A stretch of DNA of 43,620 bases from contig JAURZI010000056.1 of assembly GCA_030653435.1 (NCBI GenBank), forward strand, positions 1 through 43,620. Reading direction: 5' to 3'. A program made the translations under genes and the position numbers. Shown piece after piece: positions 1 to 8,170 of the stretch (positions within the stretch are counted from its first letter, which is position 1; each line of letters starts with the position of its first letter). The stretch comes from Methylovulum sp. (lineage in GTDB: Bacteria > Pseudomonadota > Gammaproteobacteria > Methylococcales > Methylomonadaceae). Under the pieces are notes generated by a model. The model searched no databases. It was not told the DNA's origin and worked only from the letters and a program-made list of their open reading frames with translations.

Positions 1-123
1 GAAGCGTTGACCGAATTATTGAAAGAATTGGCGGAACGCTTTACCTACGGTTGTTCGCTGAACTCAAGAAAAACCAAGCCCAACACATCACAACGCTTTG
101 ATATAGGCAGTGCTTTTTTCTAA
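1..123 (+). CDS. 3' end of an unidentified protein (partial)
   Basis: The first frame is open from the window edge to a TAA at 121-123 and gives about 40 residues with mixed charge and no clear motif. I do not recognise the family. The frame stops only a few bases before the start of a TonB-receptor remnant, so this may be the end of a mobile-element gene or of any gene joined here by a rearrangement. Only the C-terminus is visible and coding status is uncertain. Confidence 0.3.
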   Translation, partial: EALTELLKELAERFTYGCSLNSRKTKPNTSQRFDIGSAFF

Positions 124-129
124 AGTTGA

Positions 130-969
130 TGCCTATGGGGCGGCTTCCGTTACGACTGGGTGGATAGGTCTCAAAATCTGGGTAATTTTTGGGATAACCC
201 GGCAACAGCGGATAACGAGGGGATCGACTCCCGCAGCGATGACTACGTTAGCCCTAGGTTCGCTCTCCTGTACGAGGCAACAGATTGGTTGTCGGTGTTC
301 GGCAGCTTTAGCGAGTCCTTTGGCCCTGCCTTCGATTATGACAGTGGCGGACCCAAACTTTACGCCCTCTTTCCAGCGACACAATTTGAAGGCGGCCTGA
401 AAGGGCAATGGTTTGACGGCAAACTGAACGCCAACTTGGCCTATTACGATTTGGAACGGACCCAATTCGTCAATAATGGTGTTGGCGACCCGTTTTCGTC
501 GACGCCTTTCAAGGGCCACAGCAACGGCGTTGAATTGGATGTGCAAGGACAAATCTACGAAGGCTTAAGCCTGATCGGCACCTATGCGTACACCCATACT
601 GAAATTTTGGAGGATATTGCCAATTCAGCGAACGTCGGCAACCGTTTGCCTTATGCGCCAGAAAATCAAGGCAGCGTTTGGTTGAAGTACGACTTTAACG
701 GTGGCCTGTTAAAAGGCTTTATGCTAGGCAGCGGGGTGTATGCGTCGGGTGAGCGTTTCGGGGACAACGCAAACACCTATACTGACGATGCATATGCCCG
801 CTTGGACTTGATGGCGGGGTATAAAATGAAATTGGGCGGTAAAACCTTGACCACTCAACTGAATATCAACAATGTCAACGATGCCGAGTATTTCATCTTA
901 CGGCGGGCACGCGGCAATCTGCCTGCTGAGCCGCTAATGGTGATGGGTTCTATCAAACTTGAATATTAA
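130..969 (+). pseudogene. TonB-dependent siderophore receptor, 5'-truncated remnant
   Basis: The frame encodes the C-terminal part of an outer-membrane TonB-dependent receptor beta-barrel, including strands such as GGFRYDW, LNANLAYYDLERTQF and a final VMGSIKLEY with a terminal aromatic residue. Receptors of this family usually have 650-820 residues, but only about 280 remain. Signal peptide, plug domain and the first part of the barrel are absent. An in-frame TGA at 127-129 and the end of another reading frame at 123 mark the broken side. A GTG at 160 could start translation, but the product could not form a gated barrel. The C-terminus is paralogous to the intact receptor at 3439-5901. A strong hairpin follows at 994-1031 and a PepSY iron-uptake gene comes next. 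Confidence 0.8.
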
Positions 970-993
970 TCTACTGAAAAAACCTCGTATAGC

Positions 994-1031
994 CATAGCT
1001 TGGGTTGCCCCAGTCTGCAACCCAAGCTATG
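994..1031 (+). terminator. strong hairpin after the receptor remnant
   Basis: A perfect 15-bp stem (994-1008 with 1017-1031) encloses an 8-base loop, 25 bases after the receptor stop codon. There is no long T-run after it, so it is either an intrinsic terminator with a weak tail or a mobile palindrome. It separates the remnant from the PepSY gene. Confidence 0.6.
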
Positions 1032-1090
1032 CAAATCCCTATGCTGATCAGACAAACTACTTAGCCTCGTTTCACTTCAAGCACTAGCGA

Positions 1091-2344
1091 ATGACCACAT
1101 CTATCTCTAACAGTTCGCCCTCCCATTTGCGACTCCAAAACCGCCGCAAACGCTGGCTTCAAGTCCATTTGTACTTGGGGCTATTTGCTGGAGCTATCTT
1201 GGCTGTTGTCGGCTTAACCGGCAGCATCTTGGTGTTTTACGAAGAGTTGCAAGAAATCCTCAATGCCGAACAAATCGTTATTTCAGTTCCGCCTGAAAGC
1301 CAACGCCAAATGCTGCCTTTGGATCAACTCATTGCTTCGGCAGAAACGGCAAAGCCTAAAGGCAGTCAATTTTATTCGATCTATTACCCGCGTGAACCTG
1401 AATTCGCCTACAAGTTTCAGTATCGGGTGCGGGCACCGGAACAGGATAATAACGGCAACGGTTACTATATTTTTGTTAACCCCTACACCGCAAAAGTCAC
1501 AGGGGTGCAATTTTGGTTTTTTAGGGATGGCAAGCGTTACTGGGGCATTCCCTTCGTCAGCTTCATCATGCAATTGCATTATTGCTTGCTGTTGGGCGAT
1601 ACCGGTGAAATGGCGGTGGGCATCTTGGCGGCGTTGTCGATTATTTCGGTATTATCTGGGCTGATTCTGTGGTGGCCGTTAACAGGTAAATTCAAACAAG
1701 CGTTAACGTTTAAACGCCACGCCAGTCCCGTGCGTTTCAATTTTGATTTACACAAAACCGTCGGTTTCTACCTGACTATCGTGTTATTGCCGGTGCTGTT
1801 TTCAGGCGTGTATTTCAATTTTCCGGATCGGGTGAATGTTGTGCTTAAACAGTTTTCGCCCATCACCCGCGATAATCCTTGGAGCGGTTTGGGGATGTCG
1901 CAATATAAAGCCACACCACAACAAGGACAAAAGCCCGCACCGTATGCCGCCATAGAAGCCGCCCTGCAAAGTGCTTATCCAACGGGTAAATTATGGCATT
2001 TATATGCGCCCAAGAATGAAACCGGTGTTTATATTTTACAGAAACGCGATGCCGATAATCTCAGCCCGTTTATCGGCTATCGGGATTTTGTCATCGATCA
2101 ATACAGCGGCAAAATCCTGGCAAGCTACCCATCAGGAACCGGGAGTGCTGGCGATGTGTTTCTGGATTGGCAATGGCCTCTCCATTCAGGCCAAGCCTTC
2201 GGATGGACTGGACGAATACTGGTTTTTTTGAGTGGCCTTGCTTGTCCAATATTGTTTGTGACCGGATTTATCCGTTGGTTACAAAAACGCAAAGCTGAAC
2301 ACTTGCACAACATCAAACAAAACCGAGTACTGCAACAGTCCTAG
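1091..2344 (+). CDS. PepSY-associated TM helix protein (iron-uptake membrane protein)
   Basis: This inner-membrane protein of 417 residues belongs to the PepSY_TM family, which is often encoded beside siderophore receptors and is thought to act in iron uptake or ferric-siderophore reduction. Predicted membrane segments lie near residues 24-50, 168-196, 222-242 and 374-396. Soluble PepSY-like stretches lie between them, for example YYIFVNPYTAKVTG and FVIDQYSGKILAS. The N-terminal RRKRWLQVHLYLGLFAG and the WWPLTGKFK region are typical of the family. It follows a truncated TonB receptor in the same orientation, which suggests they once formed one unit. A second, decayed copy of its C-terminus lies at 9220-9345. 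No strong ribosome-binding site precedes the ATG. Confidence 0.85.
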   Translation: MTTSISNSSPSHLRLQNRRKRWLQVHLYLGLFAGAILAVVGLTGSILVFYEELQEILNAEQIVISVPPESQRQMLPLDQLIASAETAKPKGSQFYSIYYPREPEFAYKFQYRVRAPEQDNNGNGYYIFVNPYTAKVTGVQFWFFRDGKRYWGIPFVSFIMQLHYCLLLGDTGEMAVGILAALSIISVLSGLILWWPLTGKFKQALTFKRHASPVRFNFDLHKTVGFYLTIVLLPVLFSGVYFNFPDRVNVVLKQFSPITRDNPWSGLGMSQYKATPQQGQKPAPYAAIEAALQSAYPTGKLWHLYAPKNETGVYILQKRDADNLSPFIGYRDFVIDQYSGKILASYPSGTGSAGDVFLDWQWPLHSGQAFGWTGRILVFLSGLACPILFVTGFIRWLQKRKAEHLHNIKQNRVLQQS

Positions 2345-2399
2345 TTTCTTGCTGACTAGCTGCATAATGTAATCATCAATAATCATAAGGCAAATATGA

Positions 2400-2485
2400 G
2401 ACGGGGTTTGTAATCCCGTCCGTAATGTTTCGCGTTGGGTAAGGTGGTTTAAATCGTTTGGGTCGGGGTTGCAAACCCAGATCCG
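2400..2485. repeat. paired REP-like palindromes, copy 1
   Basis: Two palindromic units lie downstream of the PepSY gene. The first (2400-2420) has GACGGG and CCCGTC arms around TTTGTAA. The second (2461-2485) has GGGTT-GCA-AACCC at its core followed by AGATC. The same two units, in the same order on the plus strand, recur at 9102-9195 next to the PepSY remnant. This is the pattern of a dispersed REP/BIME-type family. Confidence 0.6.
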
Positions 2486-2594
2486 CTCGTGCCGGTTAGC
2501 GACAACATAGCCACGACTAACCCGAATAAAAACACCAACATTGGGTAGGGGCCAGCAGCCAACTTTAGCCATGTGCAGAACCGCCAGGAATTGA

Positions 2595-2713
2595 GGTCGC
2601 ACCCCTTGAAAAAATAACGCGATGACCATGCCAACCAGACAATCCATCCGCGCCTTGTTCCAGCGGAAGTGTTGGTTTAGCATAATCGATAGCTCGTTGA
2701 AATGTGGCATCAT
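2595..2713 (-). pseudogene. possible IS4-family transposase N-terminal remnant
   Basis: On the minus strand an ATG at 2713 (or 2710) opens a frame reading PHFNELSIMLNQHFRW and then NKARMDCLVGMVIALF. This resembles the N-terminus of IS4-like transposases, in which a short helical region of the type 'L..HF.WNKAR..CL..LI.AL' precedes the catalytic domain. The similarity then fades and no DDE domain follows. The fragment is probably the 5' stump of a lost insertion sequence. The assignment rests on memory of the family pattern. Confidence 0.4.
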
Positions 2714-2755
2714 GTTTTATTTCGCAAAATTCAGTATTTTGCCACATTTTCAACG
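2695..2755. repeat. inverted repeat, possible IS end or hairpin
   Basis: CGTTGAAATGTGGCA (2695-2709) pairs with TGCCACATTTTCAACG (2740-2755), with one bulged base, around a loop of about 30 bases that itself has GCAAAAT/ATTTTGC arms. It overlaps the start of the IS4-like remnant and could be a terminal element of that IS or a structured leader. Confidence 0.5.
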
Positions 2756-2830
2756 GGTTATTTTTTTGTCATGTACAGAGATTTACGAGTCAGAACGCCC
2801 AGCGAAGCAGCGGGCTTGGCGGTTGTTAGT

Positions 2831-2843
2831 AGCCCCAAGGGCT
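2831..2843 (-). repeat. small hairpin 3' of tnpA, candidate IS200 right-end structure
   Basis: An AGCCC stem closes with GGGCT around a 3-base loop, 15 bases beyond the tnpA stop. IS200/IS605 elements carry subterminal hairpins recognised by TnpA. In addition, a 12-bp inverted match, GGGCTTGGCGGT at 2812-2823 with its complement at 3320-3331, brackets the gene and may mark element sequence. The true ends are not resolved. Confidence 0.35.
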
Positions 2844-2858
2844 GCCAAAAATCACCCC

Positions 2859-3302
2859 TTAAAAATTACCTTTCTCATCGTAACCTTTGCTGTCCAACTG
2901 CTCTTGGTTTTGGTTTTGGATGTACGCACGGATCTTCGCTTCTTCAAAACCAACCGTTGAGACAGCATAGCCCCGCGCCCACAGATTTTCCCCATTAAAA
3001 TTCCGTTGCCTGCCGCTAAACTGCCTGGCAACAGAAATGGCGCTTTTCCCTTTGATGTAGCCCACTACCTCAGCGACCGAATACATTGGCGGTATGCTTA
3101 TCAGCATATGGACATGATCTTGTAACATATGCCCTTCCAGTATCTTGCAGTTTCTCTGTGCGGCTAGCTCATGTAACAATGGCCCCAGATATTTCCGTAT
3201 CTTGCCATACAGTTCCTTTTTCCTGCATTTGGGGATGAACACAATGTGGTATTTGCAATCCCATTTTGAATGACTTAAGCTTTCGTAAGATGATGTTGTC
3301 AT
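2859..3302 (-). mobile_element. tnpA: IS200/IS605-family transposase TnpA (Y1 HUH)
   Basis: This is an intact 147-residue single-strand transposase. The HUH metal-binding pair is visible as DHVHM (His63, His65), and the probable catalytic tyrosine is Tyr127 in IRAYIQNQ. The N-terminal KYHIVFIPKCRKKELYG and the LWARGY segment are typical of the IS200 group. Such elements insert without target duplication and use subterminal hairpins. No tnpB partner is present, which fits an IS200-type element. It lies between a REP-like and IS-remnant zone and the 3' end of the TonB receptor on the same strand. Nothing suggests inactivation. Confidence 0.92.
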
Positions 3303-3403
3303 GATAGTTGCTCCTTGTGACCGCCAAGCCCAAGGCCAAATTACAACATCATCTCTTTCCTCGCTATCTCAAACACTGAATCTAAAGGCCAAGCCTTGAA
3401 AGT

Positions 3404-3422
3404 CCACTAGTCAAACTAGTGG
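3404..3422. terminator. hairpin between receptor 3' end and IS200 element
   Basis: CCACTAG (3404-3410) pairs with CTAGTGG (3416-3422) around a 5-base loop. It lies 17 bases beyond the receptor stop on the minus strand and about 100 bases upstream of tnpA. It could terminate the receptor transcript or be the left-end hairpin of the IS200 element; the sequence does not decide between them. Confidence 0.4.
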
Positions 3423-3438
3423 CTTACCTGTCAACGAG

Positions 3439-5901
3439 TTAATATTCAACCTTGACCGAACCCATAAACGTGCGAGGTGCGCCGTAGTTACTTGGCCCGT
3501 AACTGTAAATGGCCGCGATATAGTTTTGATCAAACAGATTATCAATATTCAGTTGTGCCGTAACGCGGGCATCGCCCATTTTCCAGAGTTTGCTGCCCAT
3601 CAGGTTAGCGGTTACATAACCCGGTGCCTGGGCGGTTTCGTTATAGCCAATTTGACGCTCATCCACGGCTTGCATACCAGCACCCAGTTTGATGCCGTGC
3701 AATGGTTCGTGCTGGAATTCATAAGTCGTCCATAAGCTGCCGTTATGCTCAGGGGCGTTGTTCAATCGTTTGCCTTCCGTTCCGGCACCAATACTATCTT
3801 TGACGGTTTTGGCGAATGGTGTGTAGGCATAAGCCGCGATGACGTTCCAGCCGGGCAGGATTTCACCGCTCAAGTCCAATTCGATACCTTTGCTTTCAGC
3901 CTCCCCAGCCGCTTTTGTGGTCAGTGGATCCACTTGTATAGCCACGTTCTGCTTCTTCAGGTCGAAGTAAGCCAGTGTGGCGCTGAAGCGACCGTCGAAA
4001 AGCTCGGTTTTGATGCCGGTTTCCCATTGTTGCGCGGATTGTGGCGGCAGGGGTTTTCCTTGTGACCAAAAGTTTGACCCACCGAAGTTTTCGGTATAGC
4101 TGCCATAAACAGATAATTCAGGAATCGGTTGCCATACTAAGCCGCCGCGTGGCGAGACACGGTCTGCGCTGCTATCAGGGAGAGGCGCGGACAGCACTCC
4201 GCCGACCCTTTCACTATTCATAATGCCTTCGGCATTGTCATAACGCAACCCTGCCATAGCATGAAGGTGATAAGGCAGCTCAATTTGATCTTGCACATAG
4301 AGACCGAACCAGGGCACAGTAAAGTCGCCGTAACTGACATCCGTTGGCAAAATCGCAGGAGGGCCAGCCATGTGGGTAGGGTTATAGATATTGGTGGTGT
4401 CGTAATGGTTTGGATTATCGCCGAACCCTGCCATCGTCGAACGATAATCGCTACGGTAATAATCGCCGCCCATTAACAAGGTATGCTTAAGAACGCCAGT
4501 GTTGAGTTTACCTGTCAGTTCCAGCGCGTTGAAAAAGTTATGTTGATAATCGTCGCCATCGGTATTCTGGGCAAAGAAAGCGCGACCGCCGCTACCTGTG
4601 GTAGGGTTTATCCGGCCTCCGTTTATGGCGGACATCGTTAACGTATGATTAGTGAAATTAAAACGGTGGCGCAATTTCCAATCCTCATTGAAGGCATGTT
4701 CGGTATTCAATGACAGCATCACATATTCATCTTCCTGAATATTCCAGGGATCACCCAGGTTTAGCGAGCGCGGAATATTGGCGGGACGATTACCCCCCAA
4801 GATTAAGGGAACCCTGCCAATCGCCTCCTCTTTAATGTCGCTGTATTCCAGCTTAATGGTTGATATTGTCCGATCACTGATATTCCAGCGCAAGGACGGT
4901 GCAACAAACAACCGTTCATTGCCACCAAACTCTTGGAAAGTGTTGTTGCTCTGATAACCCAGATTAAAACGGTAGGCGAAGTCTTCGTTACCTGTCAAGG
5001 GACCCGTGGCATCGACGCTGGTGCGGTAATGGTCAAACGAACCGAATTGCTGGCGTAGGCTGTAGTACGGCGTATCCAATGGTTGTTTGGTGACAAAGTT
5101 GACCAGCCCGCCCGGTTCGGTACGTCCATAGAGCAATGAACCTGGGCCTTTCAGCACTTCAACCCGCTCAACATTCTCAAGGTCTTCGGTGTGCGCCCAC
5201 TGGCTCTGATTCAAATAGCCATCCCGATAAATATTGTAGTTGCCAAAGCCGCGCAGAAAAAATGTTCCGGTACCACCCGCACCAGTGACCGCACCACTGA
5301 CATTTCTAAGGGCTTGATCAATTGTGATGGCTTGCTGATCCTTTAATACTTGCGACGGTACGACTTTTACCGACATTGGTGTTTGCATGAGTGGGGTATC
5401 GGTTTTTGTGGCAGTACTGGCATTGGTGCGGTTGTAATGAGGATTATAAGGATCAGCAGAATCATAACCCTCACTTTTCCCCACCACTTTTACCGTCGGC
5501 AACGTCTGCGGATCAGCCTGATTAAGCCGTTCCGCCGCTAAAGAAACGGTCTGCACCACCTTCTCTAACGTCACCGTACCGTTTGCCGTCGAACGGGCAA
5601 CAATCAAACTGCCACCCAACAATTTCCGCAACGCCTGTTCCGGCGTGTACTGACCGGAAATGCCCGATGATTGCTTGCCTTCAGTCAGTGCTGCCGGATA
5701 ACTCAACTGCACATTGGCGGCATCGGCGTAGGCGTTTAGTGCGCTGCCTAAGGCTTGGGGCGGGATGTTGAAGGTTTGGTTGCGGCTTTCCGCTAATGGG
5801 TTGGTGGTGTGCAGAATAAGCGTGACCGCACAGGCCAACCGGTTTAAAGGGTTTAACGGTTGCCTACCCATACGGCTAGGCGAAAAAAGAAGGGTTGTCA
5901 T
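3439..5901 (-). CDS. TonB-dependent siderophore receptor with signalling (STN) domain
   Basis: This outer-membrane ferric-siderophore transporter of 820 residues is of the FecA/FpvA transducer type. A signal peptide covers roughly residues 15-40. A secretin/TonB N-terminal (STN) domain follows at about 43-115 (FNIPPQALGSALNAYADAAN), which contacts the anti-sigma factor in the periplasm. A TonB-box-like LPTVKVVG lies near 134-141. The plug domain (about 165-290, with VERVEVLKGPGSLLYGR) and a full beta-barrel ending in SVKVEY follow. The ATG at 5901 has a good GGAG ribosome-binding site. FecR-like and FecI-like genes lie upstream on the same strand, so it is probably induced by its own ligand. 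The ligand cannot be read from sequence. It is intact, unlike its relative at 130-969. Confidence 0.93.
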   Translation of the reverse strand: MTTLLFSPSRMGRQPLNPLNRLACAVTLILHTTNPLAESRNQTFNIPPQALGSALNAYADAANVQLSYPAALTEGKQSSGISGQYTPEQALRKLLGGSLIVARSTANGTVTLEKVVQTVSLAAERLNQADPQTLPTVKVVGKSEGYDSADPYNPHYNRTNASTATKTDTPLMQTPMSVKVVPSQVLKDQQAITIDQALRNVSGAVTGAGGTGTFFLRGFGNYNIYRDGYLNQSQWAHTEDLENVERVEVLKGPGSLLYGRTEPGGLVNFVTKQPLDTPYYSLRQQFGSFDHYRTSVDATGPLTGNEDFAYRFNLGYQSNNTFQEFGGNERLFVAPSLRWNISDRTISTIKLEYSDIKEEAIGRVPLILGGNRPANIPRSLNLGDPWNIQEDEYVMLSLNTEHAFNEDWKLRHRFNFTNHTLTMSAINGGRINPTTGSGGRAFFAQNTDGDDYQHNFFNALELTGKLNTGVLKHTLLMGGDYYRSDYRSTMAGFGDNPNHYDTTNIYNPTHMAGPPAILPTDVSYGDFTVPWFGLYVQDQIELPYHLHAMAGLRYDNAEGIMNSERVGGVLSAPLPDSSADRVSPRGGLVWQPIPELSVYGSYTENFGGSNFWSQGKPLPPQSAQQWETGIKTELFDGRFSATLAYFDLKKQNVAIQVDPLTTKAAGEAESKGIELDLSGEILPGWNVIAAYAYTPFAKTVKDSIGAGTEGKRLNNAPEHNGSLWTTYEFQHEPLHGIKLGAGMQAVDERQIGYNETAQAPGYVTANLMGSKLWKMGDARVTAQLNIDNLFDQNYIAAIYSYGPSNYGAPRTFMGSVKVEY

Positions 5902-6015
5902 TAGAATCTCCAGTGATTAAACATTACCTCGGTTGTTGATGAGGTCTAATGAAGACGGCTAAGGTGGATTTTTCCCCAGCCTGGAGGAGATTTTTTGTCG
6001 TGGCAAGTAATCGGT

Positions 6016-7041
6016 TCAGTAAATTACCACCAACCAAGGCGAAATATTGACGATACGGATGGGCAAGGTTTCTTGTAAAGCCTGCAAAGCGTAGTCGGTA
6101 TCGGTAATATCGAAGCGTCCGCTGACCTTCAATCCATTAAGTTTGCTGTTGCTTAGCACAATTGCACCATGGCGGTAACGGTTTAGCTCAACAAGCACGT
6201 CCGGCAATGGCACATTATCGAACAGGGCGTGGCCTTTCAGCCACGCGGCGGCGTTGCTTGCGGCCGCTTGCCGGAAGCTATCGTGCGTTTGCATGCCGAC
6301 ACTAATTTGCTCATTAGCAAGTAATTTTGTCGGCGCTTGAGTTCTACCGCTGACTTCTACCACGCCGCTGATGACCGTGACCGTATCGCTGTGCGGGTTT
6401 TGCCTGACCAGAAATCGAGTGCCTAACACACGAATTGTTGCGTAATGGCTAGCCACCACAAACGGTTTAAGGGGATTGCGTTGCACAGAGAAATACGCCT
6501 CGCCGTGGTCGAGTTCGATGTGCCTGACATTATCAAGATAAGCCACGTTAAGCGCAGTATCGGAATTGAGCGTGACTTGACTGCCGTCCATCAACGACAC
6601 CGTATGGGTTTCGCCGACAGCGGTGCAATAATCGGCTTGCCAACAGTACAGATTAGGCGGGTGGATGCACACCATCAGCAACACAGATGCCGCCATCGCC
6701 AATAACACGGGAATATGCCAACGATCATGTGATTTGGATTTGGTCAGAGCCGCGCTTAATTTTGCTTCACCCAGTAACTCAGTGAAATCGGGATGCGCCC
6801 AAAACGTTTCGAGTTCTCGATAGGCCTGCTGATGTGCCGGATCGGCCGCTAGCCATGCGACAAATTGCGCTTGTTGTTGCTCGGAAGCCGAATCGCTACG
6901 TAAACGGACAAACCAAACCATCGCTTGTTCGGCAACAGCATCGTCAGAGGAAGAAGGCATTTGGGGAATTTTCATGCCGCCATTATAAGTGGGTATCGTC
7001 GTCAAGGTTAGCGTCTCTGGTATTTGAGACGTTTGGGACAA
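6016..7041 (-). CDS. FecR family anti-sigma factor / signal transducer
   Basis: This inner-membrane protein of 341 residues relays the ligand-bound state of the TonB receptor to the ECF sigma factor. The N-terminal cytoplasmic FecR_N (DUF4880) region lies at about 35-82 (AMVWFVRLRSDSASEQQQAQF, then AYRELETFW). One membrane helix lies at about 109-126, followed by the periplasmic FecR domain (about 140-235) and a C-terminal STN-like segment (about 275-341) with LNGLKVSGRFD. The long form starts with TTG at 7041, preceded by TGAGG, which overlaps the sigma-factor stop. An ATG at 6975 is an alternative start. It lies 8 bases after the sigma gene and about 115 bases before the receptor. Confidence 0.9.
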   Translation of the reverse strand: MSQTSQIPETLTLTTIPTYNGGMKIPQMPSSSDDAVAEQAMVWFVRLRSDSASEQQQAQFVAWLAADPAHQQAYRELETFWAHPDFTELLGEAKLSAALTKSKSHDRWHIPVLLAMAASVLLMVCIHPPNLYCWQADYCTAVGETHTVSLMDGSQVTLNSDTALNVAYLDNVRHIELDHGEAYFSVQRNPLKPFVVASHYATIRVLGTRFLVRQNPHSDTVTVISGVVEVSGRTQAPTKLLANEQISVGMQTHDSFRQAAASNAAAWLKGHALFDNVPLPDVLVELNRYRHGAIVLSNSKLNGLKVSGRFDITDTDYALQALQETLPIRIVNISPWLVVIY

Positions 7042-7049
7042 AAAAAGCC

Positions 7050-7562
7050 TCAGTTTTTAAGTGTGGGCAAGAGATGCCCGCCAAGTCGCTTGCGGCAATG
7101 TTTCAAGCCTTTAGTGATGTGCTTTTCCACTGCGCTTTCAGAAATGTCCAGACGCTGGGCGACTTCACGGTAACTCAAGCCATGCAATTTATGCAGGATA
7201 AAAGCATCACGGCAACGCGGTGGCAATTCCGCAATCGCCACACCCAGCAAGGTACGCCACTGGGTTTTGCTGAGTTCCGATTCTATCGAAACCTGTTCTG
7301 GTTCATCATTTGCCGCAATGACTTCCGTATGGCGCATCACCACCTTGTTATGGCGTAAATGATCGAAAGCCAAGTTGCTGGCGGTGCGGTACAAAAAACC
7401 ACGCGGCTGGTTGATCACTTCAACCGATGCCGTGCGGGCCAAAACCAAGTAACTTTCTTGTACCAAATCCTGAGCGGTTTCGTAGCAATTCACCATACGG
7501 AACAAATAATTAACTAGCTCATTGCGGTACAGTTGATAAAGCGCGGTAATATCCAAAATCAT
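7050..7562 (-). CDS. FecI-like ECF RNA polymerase sigma factor
   Basis: This is an extracytoplasmic-function sigma-70 factor of the iron-starvation group. Region 2 is visible as YETAQDLVQESYLVLAR plus LYRTASNLAFDHLRH, and region 4 as LPPRCRDAFILHKLHGLSYREVAQRLDISESAVEKH. An open frame extends upstream to an ATG at 7616, but the ATG at 7562 gives a typical 170-residue FecI protein beginning MILDITALYQLY and has a GGA-type ribosome-binding site, so I prefer it. It heads the sigma / anti-sigma / receptor set and should transcribe the receptor gene. I could not identify a convincing Fur box upstream. Confidence 0.9.
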   Translation of the reverse strand: MILDITALYQLYRNELVNYLFRMVNCYETAQDLVQESYLVLARTASVEVINQPRGFLYRTASNLAFDHLRHNKVVMRHTEVIAANDEPEQVSIESELSKTQWRTLLGVAIAELPPRCRDAFILHKLHGLSYREVAQRLDISESAVEKHITKGLKHCRKRLGGHLLPTLKN

Positions 7563-7616
7563 GAAATTCCAAACCGTGTGCGGGAGGAAATCCTGCATAT
7601 CGGTCATCGGTGGCAA

Positions 7617-8170
7617 TAAATAATACCGTTGTTAAAGCAAATTACATGCCGCTAAATTAACCTATACAAATTCAATATATTACAAAATAAGGCCATAGTA
7701 GAGTAGGGCAAATGCCACAACAAGTGTGTGATACGGCGCACAGTAAGTCTTGGAATTCAAAATCTCTAACTAACAATATTCCGAGGCCTGTGGAAATGAA
7801 AACTGAGTTTCCACGCTATTGGAACACGATCTAAGGCATATGACATAGTTGGCTATGGCATATCCCATACACCAAGGCTAGTTTGAATAACTCATAAGTC
7901 TGCCAATCTTTTTAATTATAAAAATAAACCTACAAATCAATATGTTGATAAATATGGTGTATTTATTGCCTTTGATATTTGAATGATTAAGCCTGCCATG
8001 TTTCATCACGACGCCAAGTAGAAAATCCCGTTATTTCTTCTCATATTGCGGGTATTTTTAGCTTAAAACTAAGGGGGGTATCTCTTACCCGCTTCGGTAT
8101 ACGTATTTGAAATAGCAGACCTTAAGCGTTTGCAACCCAAGACCCTTTAATCTTAACTAGAGATAACACT
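7617..8170. other. AT-rich intergenic region with two hairpins
   Basis: This gap separates the divergent sigma-factor and PfpI genes. I see no convincing ORF. It contains a 7-bp stem GTGGAAA/TTTCCAC (7790-7814) and an 11-bp stem with one mismatch, ATATGACATAG/CTATGGCATAT (7838-7863). It presumably holds the promoters of both flanking genes, but no clear -35/-10 pair or Fur box could be assigned. Confidence 0.5.

Noticed and set aside
2279-2713. Continuous 144-codon minus-strand frame covering the REP-like region
   Set aside because: Only the first 35-40 codons look like protein (IS4-like). The rest crosses palindromic repeats and the antisense of the PepSY 3' end, so it is not annotated as an intact gene.
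5902-6015. Possible ECF sigma promoter upstream of the TonB receptor (GGAAA ... CGTCT on the minus strand)
   Set aside because: The two elements are only about 13 bases apart, too close for the usual 16-17 bases, so the match may be chance.
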